Positions 57,959 to 64,000 of a stretch of 64,000 nucleotides of DNA are shown one piece after another. Position 1 is the stretch's first letter. Every line of letters starts with the position of its first letter. The notes under the pieces were generated by a model. The model searched no databases and was not told where the DNA came from. It saw only the letters and a list, made by a program, of their open reading frames with translations. Origin of the DNA: Nonomuraea endophytica. Its GTDB lineage: Bacteria; Actinomycetota; Actinomycetes; Streptosporangiales; Streptosporangiaceae. A program made the position numbers and the translations under genes. The stretch spans positions 104,198-168,197 of the forward strand of contig NZ_JACHIN010000021.1 of the NCBI RefSeq assembly GCF_014203235.1. Direction: 5' to 3'.

Positions 57959-58896
57959 GGCAGCCTCGAGAACCAGAACATGGACCCGACGGCCGCGAGC
58001 AACGCCGCCACCAGGCCCGCCGCCACGAACCACATCCAGATCTCCTGCCGTTCCGTCCGGTAGCCGACCGAGGTGCCGATGTCCTCGTACACGGCCTGCA
58101 GTTCGTCGCCACTGGCCGCCTCGTAGAAGCCGCCGCCCGCCGCTCCTGCCAGCTCGCGCAGCGCCGGGCCGTCCACGGGCACCGGCACCTGGTTGCCCTG
58201 CAGCTCGACGGTGCCGCCGGGCGTGCCGTACGCGATGGTCGTGACTGGGACGCCGCGTGAGGAGGCCCGCTCGGCGGCCTCGCGGATCCCTCGGCCGGTG
58301 GTGTTGGAGCCGTCCGACAGCAGGACGATGTGCGCGGGCGGTGGTTCCGCCTCGCTGTCCACGCCGGCGATGGCCTCCAGCGAGGAATAGACGGCGTCGC
58401 CGATCGCGGTGCCCGACGAGGTGGTCAGGCGGTCAAGCGCGTTGAAGACGGCCTGCCGGTCCGTGGTCGGCGGCACCGCCACCGACGCCTCCGACGAGAA
58501 CGTCACCAGCCCGAGGTTGAAGCGCTCCGGCAGCCCGCGCACGAACTCCCTCGCCGCCGCCCGCGCCGCCGTGAACCGGTCGGGGGCGACGTCCGTCGCG
58601 CCCATCGAGGCCGACACGTCGAACGCCACCATGATCGTCGCCCGCTCCCTGGGCACCCGCACCTCCGCCGTGGGCCGGGCGAACCCGACCACGAGCAGCG
58701 CGAACATCGCCAGCAACGCGCCGGCCGGAACGTGCCGCCGCCACTGCGGGCGCTTCGGGGCCACCTTGTCCAGCAGGTCGAGGTTGGTGAAGCGGACCGC
58801 GTAGGCGCTGCGCCGTACCGACATCAGGACGTAGCCGAGCGCCAGCAGCGCGACCGGCACGAGCAACCACAGCCAGATCGGAGAGAGCAGCGTCAT
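57955..58896 (-). CDS. vWA-domain membrane protein (BatA-like)
   Basis: 313 residues. Two N-terminal helices (LWLLVPVALLALGYVLM and VPAGALLAMFALLVVGFARP) and a C-terminal helix (WFVAAGLVAALLAAVGSMFWF) enclose a cytosolic or external vWA domain with intact MIDAS: VAFDVSASMGATDV, SSGTAIGDAVY and LLSDGSNTTG. It matches the BatA proteins of MoxR operons. ATGA overlaps link it to the DUF58 gene before and the protease after. Confidence 0.92.
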   Translation of the reverse strand: MTLLSPIWLWLLVPVALLALGYVLMSVRRSAYAVRFTNLDLLDKVAPKRPQWRRHVPAGALLAMFALLVVGFARPTAEVRVPRERATIMVAFDVSASMGATDVAPDRFTAARAAAREFVRGLPERFNLGLVTFSSEASVAVPPTTDRQAVFNALDRLTTSSGTAIGDAVYSSLEAIAGVDSEAEPPPAHIVLLSDGSNTTGRGIREAAERASSRGVPVTTIAYGTPGGTVELQGNQVPVPVDGPALRELAGAAGGGFYEAASGDELQAVYEDIGTSVGYRTERQEIWMWFVAAGLVAALLAAVGSMFWFSRLP

Positions 58897-59837
58897 GCGG
58901 CGTCGCCCCCTCCCTGCCACGACCCTCGCGCGCCCAGCCGCGCCAGCCGGCGCTGGCGCAGCACGTGCTCCACCAGGTCGCGCACCCAGTCGCCGTCGGT
59001 GCGCAGCCGCAGGTGCGCGGCGCGGGCGCGGCGCAGCGCCGTCTCGATCCCGGCCCGCTGCGCGGCGGCGGCCTCGGCGTAGCGGCGGCGCAGCCGGGCG
59101 CTGGCGGTCGCGTACTCGCGGCGCCGGCCCGTCTCCGGGTCCATCAGCGTGAGCAGCCCCACGTCGGGCAGCGCGAGCTCGCGCGGGTCCAGCACCTCGA
59201 CCGCGAGCACCTGATGGCGTACGGCCAGCCGCCGCAGCTCCGGCTCCCACGTCTCCGGCGGGTCCAGGAAGTCGGAGACCACCACGACCAGCCCGCGGCG
59301 CACCACGGTCCGGCCCATCCGCTGCGCCGCCGTGCCCAGGGCGGCGACCTTCGTCCCCGGCCTGGCCCGCGGCATCGTGAAGATCTCCTGCAGCAGCGCC
59401 ATCAGGTGCGGACGGCCGGTCCTGGCCGGCAGCGTCCTGAGGCCGGAGCCGTGCAGGAGGTGCGCGCCGATCCGGTTGCCGGTCCGCTGGGTCAGGAACC
59501 CGATCGCGGCCGTCGCGGCCAGAGCCAGGTCCCGCTTCTCCATGGCGGCGGTGCCGAAGTCCATGCTGGCGCTGGCGTCCAGCAGCACCCACAGCTCCAG
59601 CTCGCGGTCGGCGACCACGTCGCGCACGTGCGGCTCGGCGGTGCGCGCGGTGACGTTCCAGTCGATCCGCCGCACGTCATCACCCGCCTGGTACGGCCGC
59701 GCCTCCGCGAGCTCACTTCCCGGGCCGGGCAGCAGGCCGAGATGGTCGCCCTGCAGCAGGCCGTCGAGCCGCCGGGTGATCGTCAGTTCCAGGCGGCGCA
59801 GCGCGGGCTCGGCCCGCTCGTATCCGTGGAGGTTCAT
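58893..59837 (-). CDS. DUF58-family protein
   Basis: 314 residues. The DUF58 signature EARPYQAGDDVRRIDWNVTARTAEPHVRD lies near residues 45-75, followed by a vWA-like fold with LWVLLDASASMDFG and VVVSDFLDPPE. No membrane helix, so the protein is cytoplasmic. DUF58 proteins always travel with MoxR ATPases and are thought to be their substrates or adaptors. It overlaps both neighbours by 4 bases. Confidence 0.92.
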   Translation of the reverse strand: MNLHGYERAEPALRRLELTITRRLDGLLQGDHLGLLPGPGSELAEARPYQAGDDVRRIDWNVTARTAEPHVRDVVADRELELWVLLDASASMDFGTAAMEKRDLALAATAAIGFLTQRTGNRIGAHLLHGSGLRTLPARTGRPHLMALLQEIFTMPRARPGTKVAALGTAAQRMGRTVVRRGLVVVVSDFLDPPETWEPELRRLAVRHQVLAVEVLDPRELALPDVGLLTLMDPETGRRREYATASARLRRRYAEAAAAQRAGIETALRRARAAHLRLRTDGDWVRDLVEHVLRQRRLARLGARGSWQGGGDAA

Positions 59838-60910
59838 GCCGCCGACTCCCCCCGCCGGGACTGGGCCAGATTCTGGGCGGTTCCCAGATCCTGGGTCGTT
59901 CCCAGGTGCGGCGCGCCGCCCGTCTGGGGGGCGATCACCGGCGTCGGGACGGCACCCAGGACGCGGTCCACCAGCTGACGGGGCGTGACCCCCTCGGCCA
60001 GCGCGTCGAACGACAGCACCAGCCGGTGCGCCATCACGTCGTGCGCCACGTCCCGTACGTCCTCCGGCAGGACGTACTCCCTGCCGCGCAGCAGGGCCAG
60101 CGCGCGACCGGCCGCCAGCAGGCCGAGCGTGGCGCGCGGGCTGGCGCCGAAGGCCAGCATCCGCTCCACGTCGGGTACGGCGTAGCGGGCCGGAGCCCGG
60201 GTGGCGTAGACGAGGCGGACCGCGTACTCGGCGACCGCGTGGTGCACGAACACCCGGTCGGCGCGCCGCTGCAGCGCGATCACCCGGTGCGGGTCCAGGA
60301 TCGGCTGCGCCCGCGGCGGGTCCACGCTCATGCGGTAGACGATCGCCAGCTCCTCCGATTCGCTGGGATAGCCCACGTCGATCTTCATGAGGAACCTGTC
60401 CCGCTGCGCCTCGGGCAGGTGGTAGACGCCTTCCGACTCGATGGGGTTCTGGGTGGCCAGGACCAGGAACGGCGCCGGCACCGGGTGCGTGACGCCGCCG
60501 ATGCTCACCTGCCGCTCGGCCATGATCTCCAGCAGGGCCGACTGCACCTTGGCCGGGGCGCGGTTGATCTCGTCGGCCAGCAGCAGGTTCGCCATGACCG
60601 GTCCGAGTTCGACCTCGAAGGTCTCGGTGGAGGGGCGGTAGATCCTGGTGCCGACGATGTCCGACGGGACCAGGTCGGGCGTGAACTGGATCCTGGCGAA
60701 CGTACCGCCCACCACCTTGGCCATCGTCTCGGCCGCGAGCGTCTTGGCGATGCCGGGGACGCCTTCGAGCAGGCAGTGTCCACGCGCCAGCACCGCCACC
60801 AGCAGGCGCTCGACCATGTGGTCCTGGCCGACGATCACCCGCTTGACGGCGAACAGCGCGCTCTCCAGCAGGGCGGTGTCCTCGCGGACTTCGTCCGGCG
60901 CCTGGGTCAC
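59834..60910 (-). CDS. MoxR-family AAA+ ATPase
   Basis: 358 residues. Walker A is LLEGVPGIAKTLAAETMAK, Walker B LLLADEINRAP, with sensor ATQNPIESEGVYHLPEAQRDRF and the AAA lid domain at the C-terminus. MoxR ATPases act as chaperones that activate or assemble metalloenzymes or envelope complexes together with vWA partners, here the next two genes. The last 30 residues are a Gln/Gly/Pro-rich tail with repeated LGT(T/A)Q units. The start overlaps the small exported protein by 4 bases. Confidence 0.95.
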   Translation of the reverse strand: MTQAPDEVREDTALLESALFAVKRVIVGQDHMVERLLVAVLARGHCLLEGVPGIAKTLAAETMAKVVGGTFARIQFTPDLVPSDIVGTRIYRPSTETFEVELGPVMANLLLADEINRAPAKVQSALLEIMAERQVSIGGVTHPVPAPFLVLATQNPIESEGVYHLPEAQRDRFLMKIDVGYPSESEELAIVYRMSVDPPRAQPILDPHRVIALQRRADRVFVHHAVAEYAVRLVYATRAPARYAVPDVERMLAFGASPRATLGLLAAGRALALLRGREYVLPEDVRDVAHDVMAHRLVLSFDALAEGVTPRQLVDRVLGAVPTPVIAPQTGGAPHLGTTQDLGTAQNLAQSRRGESAA

Positions 60911-61104
60911 GGCTGGACCTTGTCGTCGGGGCAGTCGTTCAGCACCAGCCTGAGCTCTACCGGCTCAGGCGCGGGGGCGGCGGCGTGGGCGGCGCCGGTG
61001 GTGGCCAGGACCGCCCCACCGGCCAGCGCCAGCGCCGCCAGGCGTGGCAGGCGGGCCCGCCGGTCCCCGGAAGCATCGGCCGGACGCGATATGCGAAACA
61101 ACAT
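60907..61104 (-). CDS. small exported protein at head of MoxR operon
   Basis: 65 residues. A basic N-terminus and a hydrophobic core (LAALALAGGAVLATTGAAHAA) make a signal peptide with a clear AHA cleavage site, leaving a mature peptide of only about 25 residues (EPVELRLVLNDCPDDKV-type, one Cys). Its stop overlaps the MoxR start by 4 bases, so it is part of the operon. No family is recognised; it may be a peptide signal or chaperone cargo, or translation of it may simply drive MoxR expression. Confidence 0.65.
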   Translation of the reverse strand: MLFRISRPADASGDRRARLPRLAALALAGGAVLATTGAAHAAAPAPEPVELRLVLNDCPDDKVQP

Positions 61105-61489
61105 GCTGGTCCTTTCGCGGGATGAGCATCAGGACGACTCCCGATGTATCGCCTATGTCACCAAGCACCCGCGAAAGCCGCCGTAACGCACACCTTTATA
61201 CGATTTTTCGCCCGACAGGCCCTTTATCACCCCTACGGCGGCCCCGCCCCGCTCCACCCGCACCCGAGCCGACCCCAACCCGCTTCATGCGCCCCCTGAT
61301 CAGAGAGGCAGCGTCTATCACCAGCGCAGCGACCATGCCCGAACGTTGAGGCTTGCCCCAAACCCGTGAGGTTGCCCCAACCCGAGGCTGGTCCCCCAGC
61401 GTCGAGGCTTGTCCCGAGGCTCTGAGGCTTGTCCCGAGCTTTGAAGGTTGCCCGGCGCGGCCTTTATCTGAGCTTTCGGTGCCCCGGCG
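61105..61489. other. divergent intergenic region with imperfect direct repeats
   Basis: About 385 bases between the leftward MoxR operon and the hydrolase gene. The left part (61130-61220) is comparatively AT-rich and likely holds the MoxR-operon promoter; the right part contains the 20-base repeats listed separately. No gene is seen. Confidence 0.55.
61347..61453 (+). repeat. six imperfect ~20-bp direct repeats
   Basis: Copies of TGAGGCTTGTCCC-like sequence begin at 61347, 61367, 61383, 61403, 61423 and 61442, spaced mostly 19-20 bases (one 16). The last ends 49 bases before the hydrolase start. Regular spacing near two helical turns may indicate regulator binding or only local duplication. 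Confidence 0.6.
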
Positions 61490-61495
61490 TACGGT
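61490..61495 (+). promoter_or_regulatory. -10 box of leaderless promoter (hydrolase gene)
   Basis: TACGGT followed by CCGGAC and ATG 61502; no ribosome binding site. Confidence 0.5.
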
Positions 61496-61501
61496 CCGGA
61501 C

Positions 61502-62434
61502 ATGATGTCACCCTTCAAGCGGTATCTCGCGGAAGAGGTGGCCCTCGACCACGCCGAGGGACTCATCCCGCGCCGCGAGGCCCTGAGGCGGCTGGGCCTG
61601 CTCGGGCTCACCCTGCCCGCCGCCGGCGCGCTGCTGACAGCCTGCGGCGCCGACCCGCCCACCGCCACCCCTGCCGCACCGGCCACCGGCATGACACCGG
61701 CCCCGACCAGCGCGCGGCCGAGCCCCTCGGGTACACCCGTCGGCCCCTCTCCCCTGCCGACCGAGGCCATCACGTTCCCCGGCCCGCAGGGCGCGGCACT
61801 CCAGGGCGCCTGGGCCGCGGCCGCCGGCCCCAAGGGCGCGGTCCTGGTCATCCACGAGAACCGCGGACTCAACGACCACACCCGATCCGTCGCCGGACGC
61901 CTGGCCGCGAGCGGCTACTCGGCGCTCGCCCTCGACCTGCTCTCCCGCGACGGCGGCACCGCCGCCTTCACCGACACCGCGCGGGCCACCGCCAAGCTGG
62001 GCGAGATCACGCCCGAGCAGTTCGTCGCCGACATGAAGGCCGCGCTCGGCGAGCTCCAGAACCGGGCGGAGGGCGCCAAGCTGGGCATGGTCGGCTTCTG
62101 CTTCGGCGGCGGCATGACCTGGTTGCTGCTGTCGTCGAACGAGCCCCGCCTGGCCGCCGCGGTCCCGTTCTACGGCCCCCTGCCCGCGGGCGCCGACATG
62201 ACCGGCACGAAGGCCGCCGTCCTCGGCGTCTACGCAGAGCAGGACGACCGGGTCAACGCCACCCGAGACGCCGCTCGGGCGGCCCTGGAGAAGGCCGGCC
62301 TCCCGCACGAGATCGCCACGTTCAAGGGTGCCGGGCACGCGTTCTTCAACGACACCGGCCAGCGCTTCAACCCCACGGCCGCGGCACAGGCGTGGGACCG
62401 GCTGCTCGACTGGTTCGGCACCCACCTCAGCTGA
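61502..62434 (+). CDS. dienelactone hydrolase-family lipoprotein
   Basis: 310 residues. The N-terminus has a twin-arginine pattern (IPRREALRRLGLLGLTLPAAGALLTAC) ending in a lipobox Cys, then a Pro/Thr/Ser linker, so it is probably Tat-exported and lipid-anchored. The alpha/beta-hydrolase domain has nucleophile Cys200 in VGFCFGGGM, Asp in AEQDDRVN and His in GAGHAFFND, the Cys-Asp-His triad of dienelactone hydrolases. The natural ester substrate is unknown. Leaderless start supported by TACGGT 6 bases upstream. Confidence 0.9.
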   Translation: MMSPFKRYLAEEVALDHAEGLIPRREALRRLGLLGLTLPAAGALLTACGADPPTATPAAPATGMTPAPTSARPSPSGTPVGPSPLPTEAITFPGPQGAALQGAWAAAAGPKGAVLVIHENRGLNDHTRSVAGRLAASGYSALALDLLSRDGGTAAFTDTARATAKLGEITPEQFVADMKAALGELQNRAEGAKLGMVGFCFGGGMTWLLLSSNEPRLAAAVPFYGPLPAGADMTGTKAAVLGVYAEQDDRVNATRDAARAALEKAGLPHEIATFKGAGHAFFNDTGQRFNPTAAAQAWDRLLDWFGTHLS

Positions 62435-62598
62435 GAGGACGTCACCCGGCCCGGTCGAGTAGCCGCCGCCTCCCGCGGCCGGGTGACCAGTTCCGCACCA
62501 CCTCCCACGGCCGCATGACCAGCACGCCACAGCGGAGTGACCAGCACGAAGTCCGAAAACCGCGCCTCATTTCCACCCTCGCCGGTGTTCTACACAAC

Positions 62599-63075
62599 AT
62601 GAGCGTCTACACGACCATCGACAGCCCGATCGGCGAGATCGTCCTCACCGGCACCGGCGGGGCGCTGACCTCCGTCAAGATAGGCGTCCCCGCGCCGAAC
62701 GGGGCCACCAGGGACGACGCGCCCTTCGCCGAGACCGTGCGGCAGTTCGCCGAGTACTTCGCCGGCGACCGCACCGCCTTCGACCTCGACCTGCGCCCGT
62801 CCGGGACCGCGTTCCAGCACCGCGTCTGGGCCGAGGTCGCGGCGGTGCCGTACGGGAAGACGACCACCTACGGCGAGATCGCCGCGCGCATCGGCGCGCC
62901 GCGCGACCGCATCCGCGCGGTCGGCGCGGCGGTGGGGGCCAACCCCCTGCTGATCGTATGGCCGTGCCACCGCGTCATCGGCGCGGGCGGCGCGCTGACC
63001 GGCTACGCGGCCGGGATCGAGCGCAAGCGGTTCCTGCTCACCCACGAGGGCGCCCTCCAGCCGGCGCTCATCTGA
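62599..63075 (+). CDS. ogt: methylated-DNA--protein-cysteine methyltransferase
   Basis: 158 residues, complete. The methyl-accepting Cys123 is in LIVWPCHRVIGAGG; FQHRVWAEVAAVPYGKTTTYGEIA is the DNA-binding helix-turn-helix with the arginine-finger region downstream. It repairs O6-alkylguanine by suicide transfer. ATG 62599 has no clear ribosome binding site, so it may be leaderless or read from the upstream transcript. It is followed after 9 bases by an oxygenase gene, so the two probably form an operon. Confidence 0.95.
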   Translation: MSVYTTIDSPIGEIVLTGTGGALTSVKIGVPAPNGATRDDAPFAETVRQFAEYFAGDRTAFDLDLRPSGTAFQHRVWAEVAAVPYGKTTTYGEIAARIGAPRDRIRAVGAAVGANPLLIVWPCHRVIGAGGALTGYAAGIERKRFLLTHEGALQPALI

Positions 63076-63084
63076 AGGACGATC

Positions 63085-63822
63085 ATGACCGACATCCAGG
63101 ACAGAACATACGATGCCGCGATCCGGGACCGGGTCGCGGCGACCGACTGGCCCGCGGTCGCCCGCGAGGTCGACGCCCACGGCTGCGGCCTCACCGGCCC
63201 GCTGCTGACGGCGGCGGAATGCCGGGAGATCGCCGGTCTGTACGACGACGTGGCCCGCTTCCGCTCGACGATCGACATGGCGCGCTACCGCTTCGGCTCG
63301 GGGCAGTACCGGTACTTCCGGGAGCCGTTCCCCGAGGTGGTGGCGGTCCTGCGGGAGACGCTCTACCCCCGGCTGCTGCCCATCGCCCGCGACTGGGCGG
63401 CCCGGCTCGGGTGGGCTGCCACGTGGCCGGACGAGTTCGGCGAGTGGCTGGAGCGCTGCCACGCCGCCGGTCAGGTCAAACCCACACCGATCCTGCTCAA
63501 GTACGGCGAGGGCGACTGGAACGCCCTGCACCGGGACCTCTACGGCGACCTGGTCTTCCCGCTCCAAGTGGTCGTCGGCCTGGACGTGCCCGGCGCGGAC
63601 TACACCGGCGGCGAGTTCCTGCTGGTGGAGCAGCGGCCCCGGGCCCAGTCGCGGGGCACGGTGACCATGCTGCCGCAGGGCCACGGGCTGGTGTTCACCA
63701 CCCGCGACCGCCCGGTGAGATCGGCCCGCGGCTGGTCGGCCGCACCGGTGCGGCACGGCGTGAGCACGGTCCGCTCGGGCCTGCGGCACACCCTGGGCCT
63801 GGTCTTCCACGACGCCGCATGA
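63085..63822 (+). CDS. 2-oxoglutarate/Fe(II)-dependent oxygenase (AlkB/prolyl-hydroxylase type)
   Basis: 245 residues. The iron triad is visible: His149 and Asp151 in WNALHRDLYGDLVF and His224 in PVRHGVSTV; the 2-oxoglutarate arginine follows in SGLRHTLGLVF. The C-terminal double-stranded beta-helix is preceded by a helical domain (YDDVARFRSTIDMARYRFG). Linked to ogt, it is likely a DNA- or protein-repair oxygenase; this pairing is common in actinomycetes. GAAGGA lies 6 bases before the ATG. Confidence 0.88.
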   Translation: MTDIQDRTYDAAIRDRVAATDWPAVAREVDAHGCGLTGPLLTAAECREIAGLYDDVARFRSTIDMARYRFGSGQYRYFREPFPEVVAVLRETLYPRLLPIARDWAARLGWAATWPDEFGEWLERCHAAGQVKPTPILLKYGEGDWNALHRDLYGDLVFPLQVVVGLDVPGADYTGGEFLLVEQRPRAQSRGTVTMLPQGHGLVFTTRDRPVRSARGWSAAPVRHGVSTVRSGLRHTLGLVFHDAA

Positions 63823-63833
63823 GTAGCCCTGTG

Positions 63834-64000
63834 TCAAGCAGCAGCCGGTTGATCTTGGTTGAGGAGTCGTTGGAGGGCTCTGTGCTGGGTGGGGTCGTAG
63901 GCGATGCCGTCCTGCCAGCAGTGCCAGATCACGAACAGCCAGGCGCGGGCGAGGATGCGGACGGCGTGCGGGTGGTCGTGGCCGCGGGCTCGGGCCCGGT
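63834..64000 (-). mobile_element. 3' end of an IS110-type transposase gene (continues beyond window)
   Basis: The frame enters from the right edge and ends TGA at 63834-63836. The last residues contain GHDHPHAVRILARAWLFVIW and HCWQDGIAYDPTQHRALQRL, resembling the C-terminal tail of IS110/IS116/IS902 transposases. The stop is only 11 bases from the oxygenase stop. IS110 elements lack clear terminal inverted repeats, so the element border cannot be placed. Confidence 0.6.

Overview
The window is about 70% G+C chromosomal DNA with strong third-position G/C bias. Genes are tightly packed, often with 4-base ATGA/GTGA overlaps, and many starts carry a TANNNT -10 box 6-7 bases upstream and no ribosome binding site (leaderless). 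With a principal-type sigma factor, DnaG, a PknG locus, SARP-type regulation and a class III lanthipeptide synthetase, this points to a filamentous actinomycete, plausibly Streptosporangiales (Nonomuraea-like). The genus is inference.

Layout. 0-8.2 kb: end of a secreted GH16 glucanase, an M48 membrane protease, and a TetR gene with a clear palindromic operator in front of a rifampicin-phosphotransferase-like enzyme. 8.2-22.6 kb: the most unusual region, a RiPP (class III lanthipeptide) cluster. An ABC exporter and P450 run leftward; a hydrolase-P450 fusion, LanKC synthetase, 32-residue precursor peptide, third P450 and radical SAM enzyme run rightward. They are followed by a histidine kinase, a SARP/response-regulator fusion and a degenerate kinase-like membrane protein. 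22.7-32.5 kb: metabolic and accessory genes (DinB-like protein, PLP deaminase, galactokinase, bacterial nitric oxide synthase, crotonase, class A beta-lactamase, VOC protein, VapBC, tRNA-Asn, GH63-like hydrolase). 33.0-41.3 kb: a seven-gene, fully overlapping PknG-GlnX-GlnH amino-acid-sensing operon that also encodes a PP2C phosphatase, a vWA protein and an FHA protein. 41.3-53.3 kb: RpoD-family sigma factor, NmrA protein, WYL regulator with a minisatellite, primase, catalytically dead LytM lipoprotein, ferredoxin reductase, dGTPase and pyruvate phosphate dikinase. 53.4-61.1 kb: a solitary cytochrome b behind tandem palindromes, then a leftward operon of MoxR, DUF58, vWA, HtrA-like protease and a two-component system. 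61.5-64.0 kb: dienelactone hydrolase, Ogt, a 2OG-Fe(II) oxygenase and the end of an IS110-type transposase.

How the parts may work together (inference): in the RiPP cluster LanKC would phosphorylate, eliminate and cyclise the precursor, the P450s and radical SAM enzyme would tailor it, and the ABC protein would export it. The kinase and SARP-REC fusion would switch the cluster on. In the PknG operon GlnH would sense an extracytoplasmic amino acid, GlnX would carry the signal across the membrane, and PknG with the phosphatase and FHA protein would convert it to phosphorylation.
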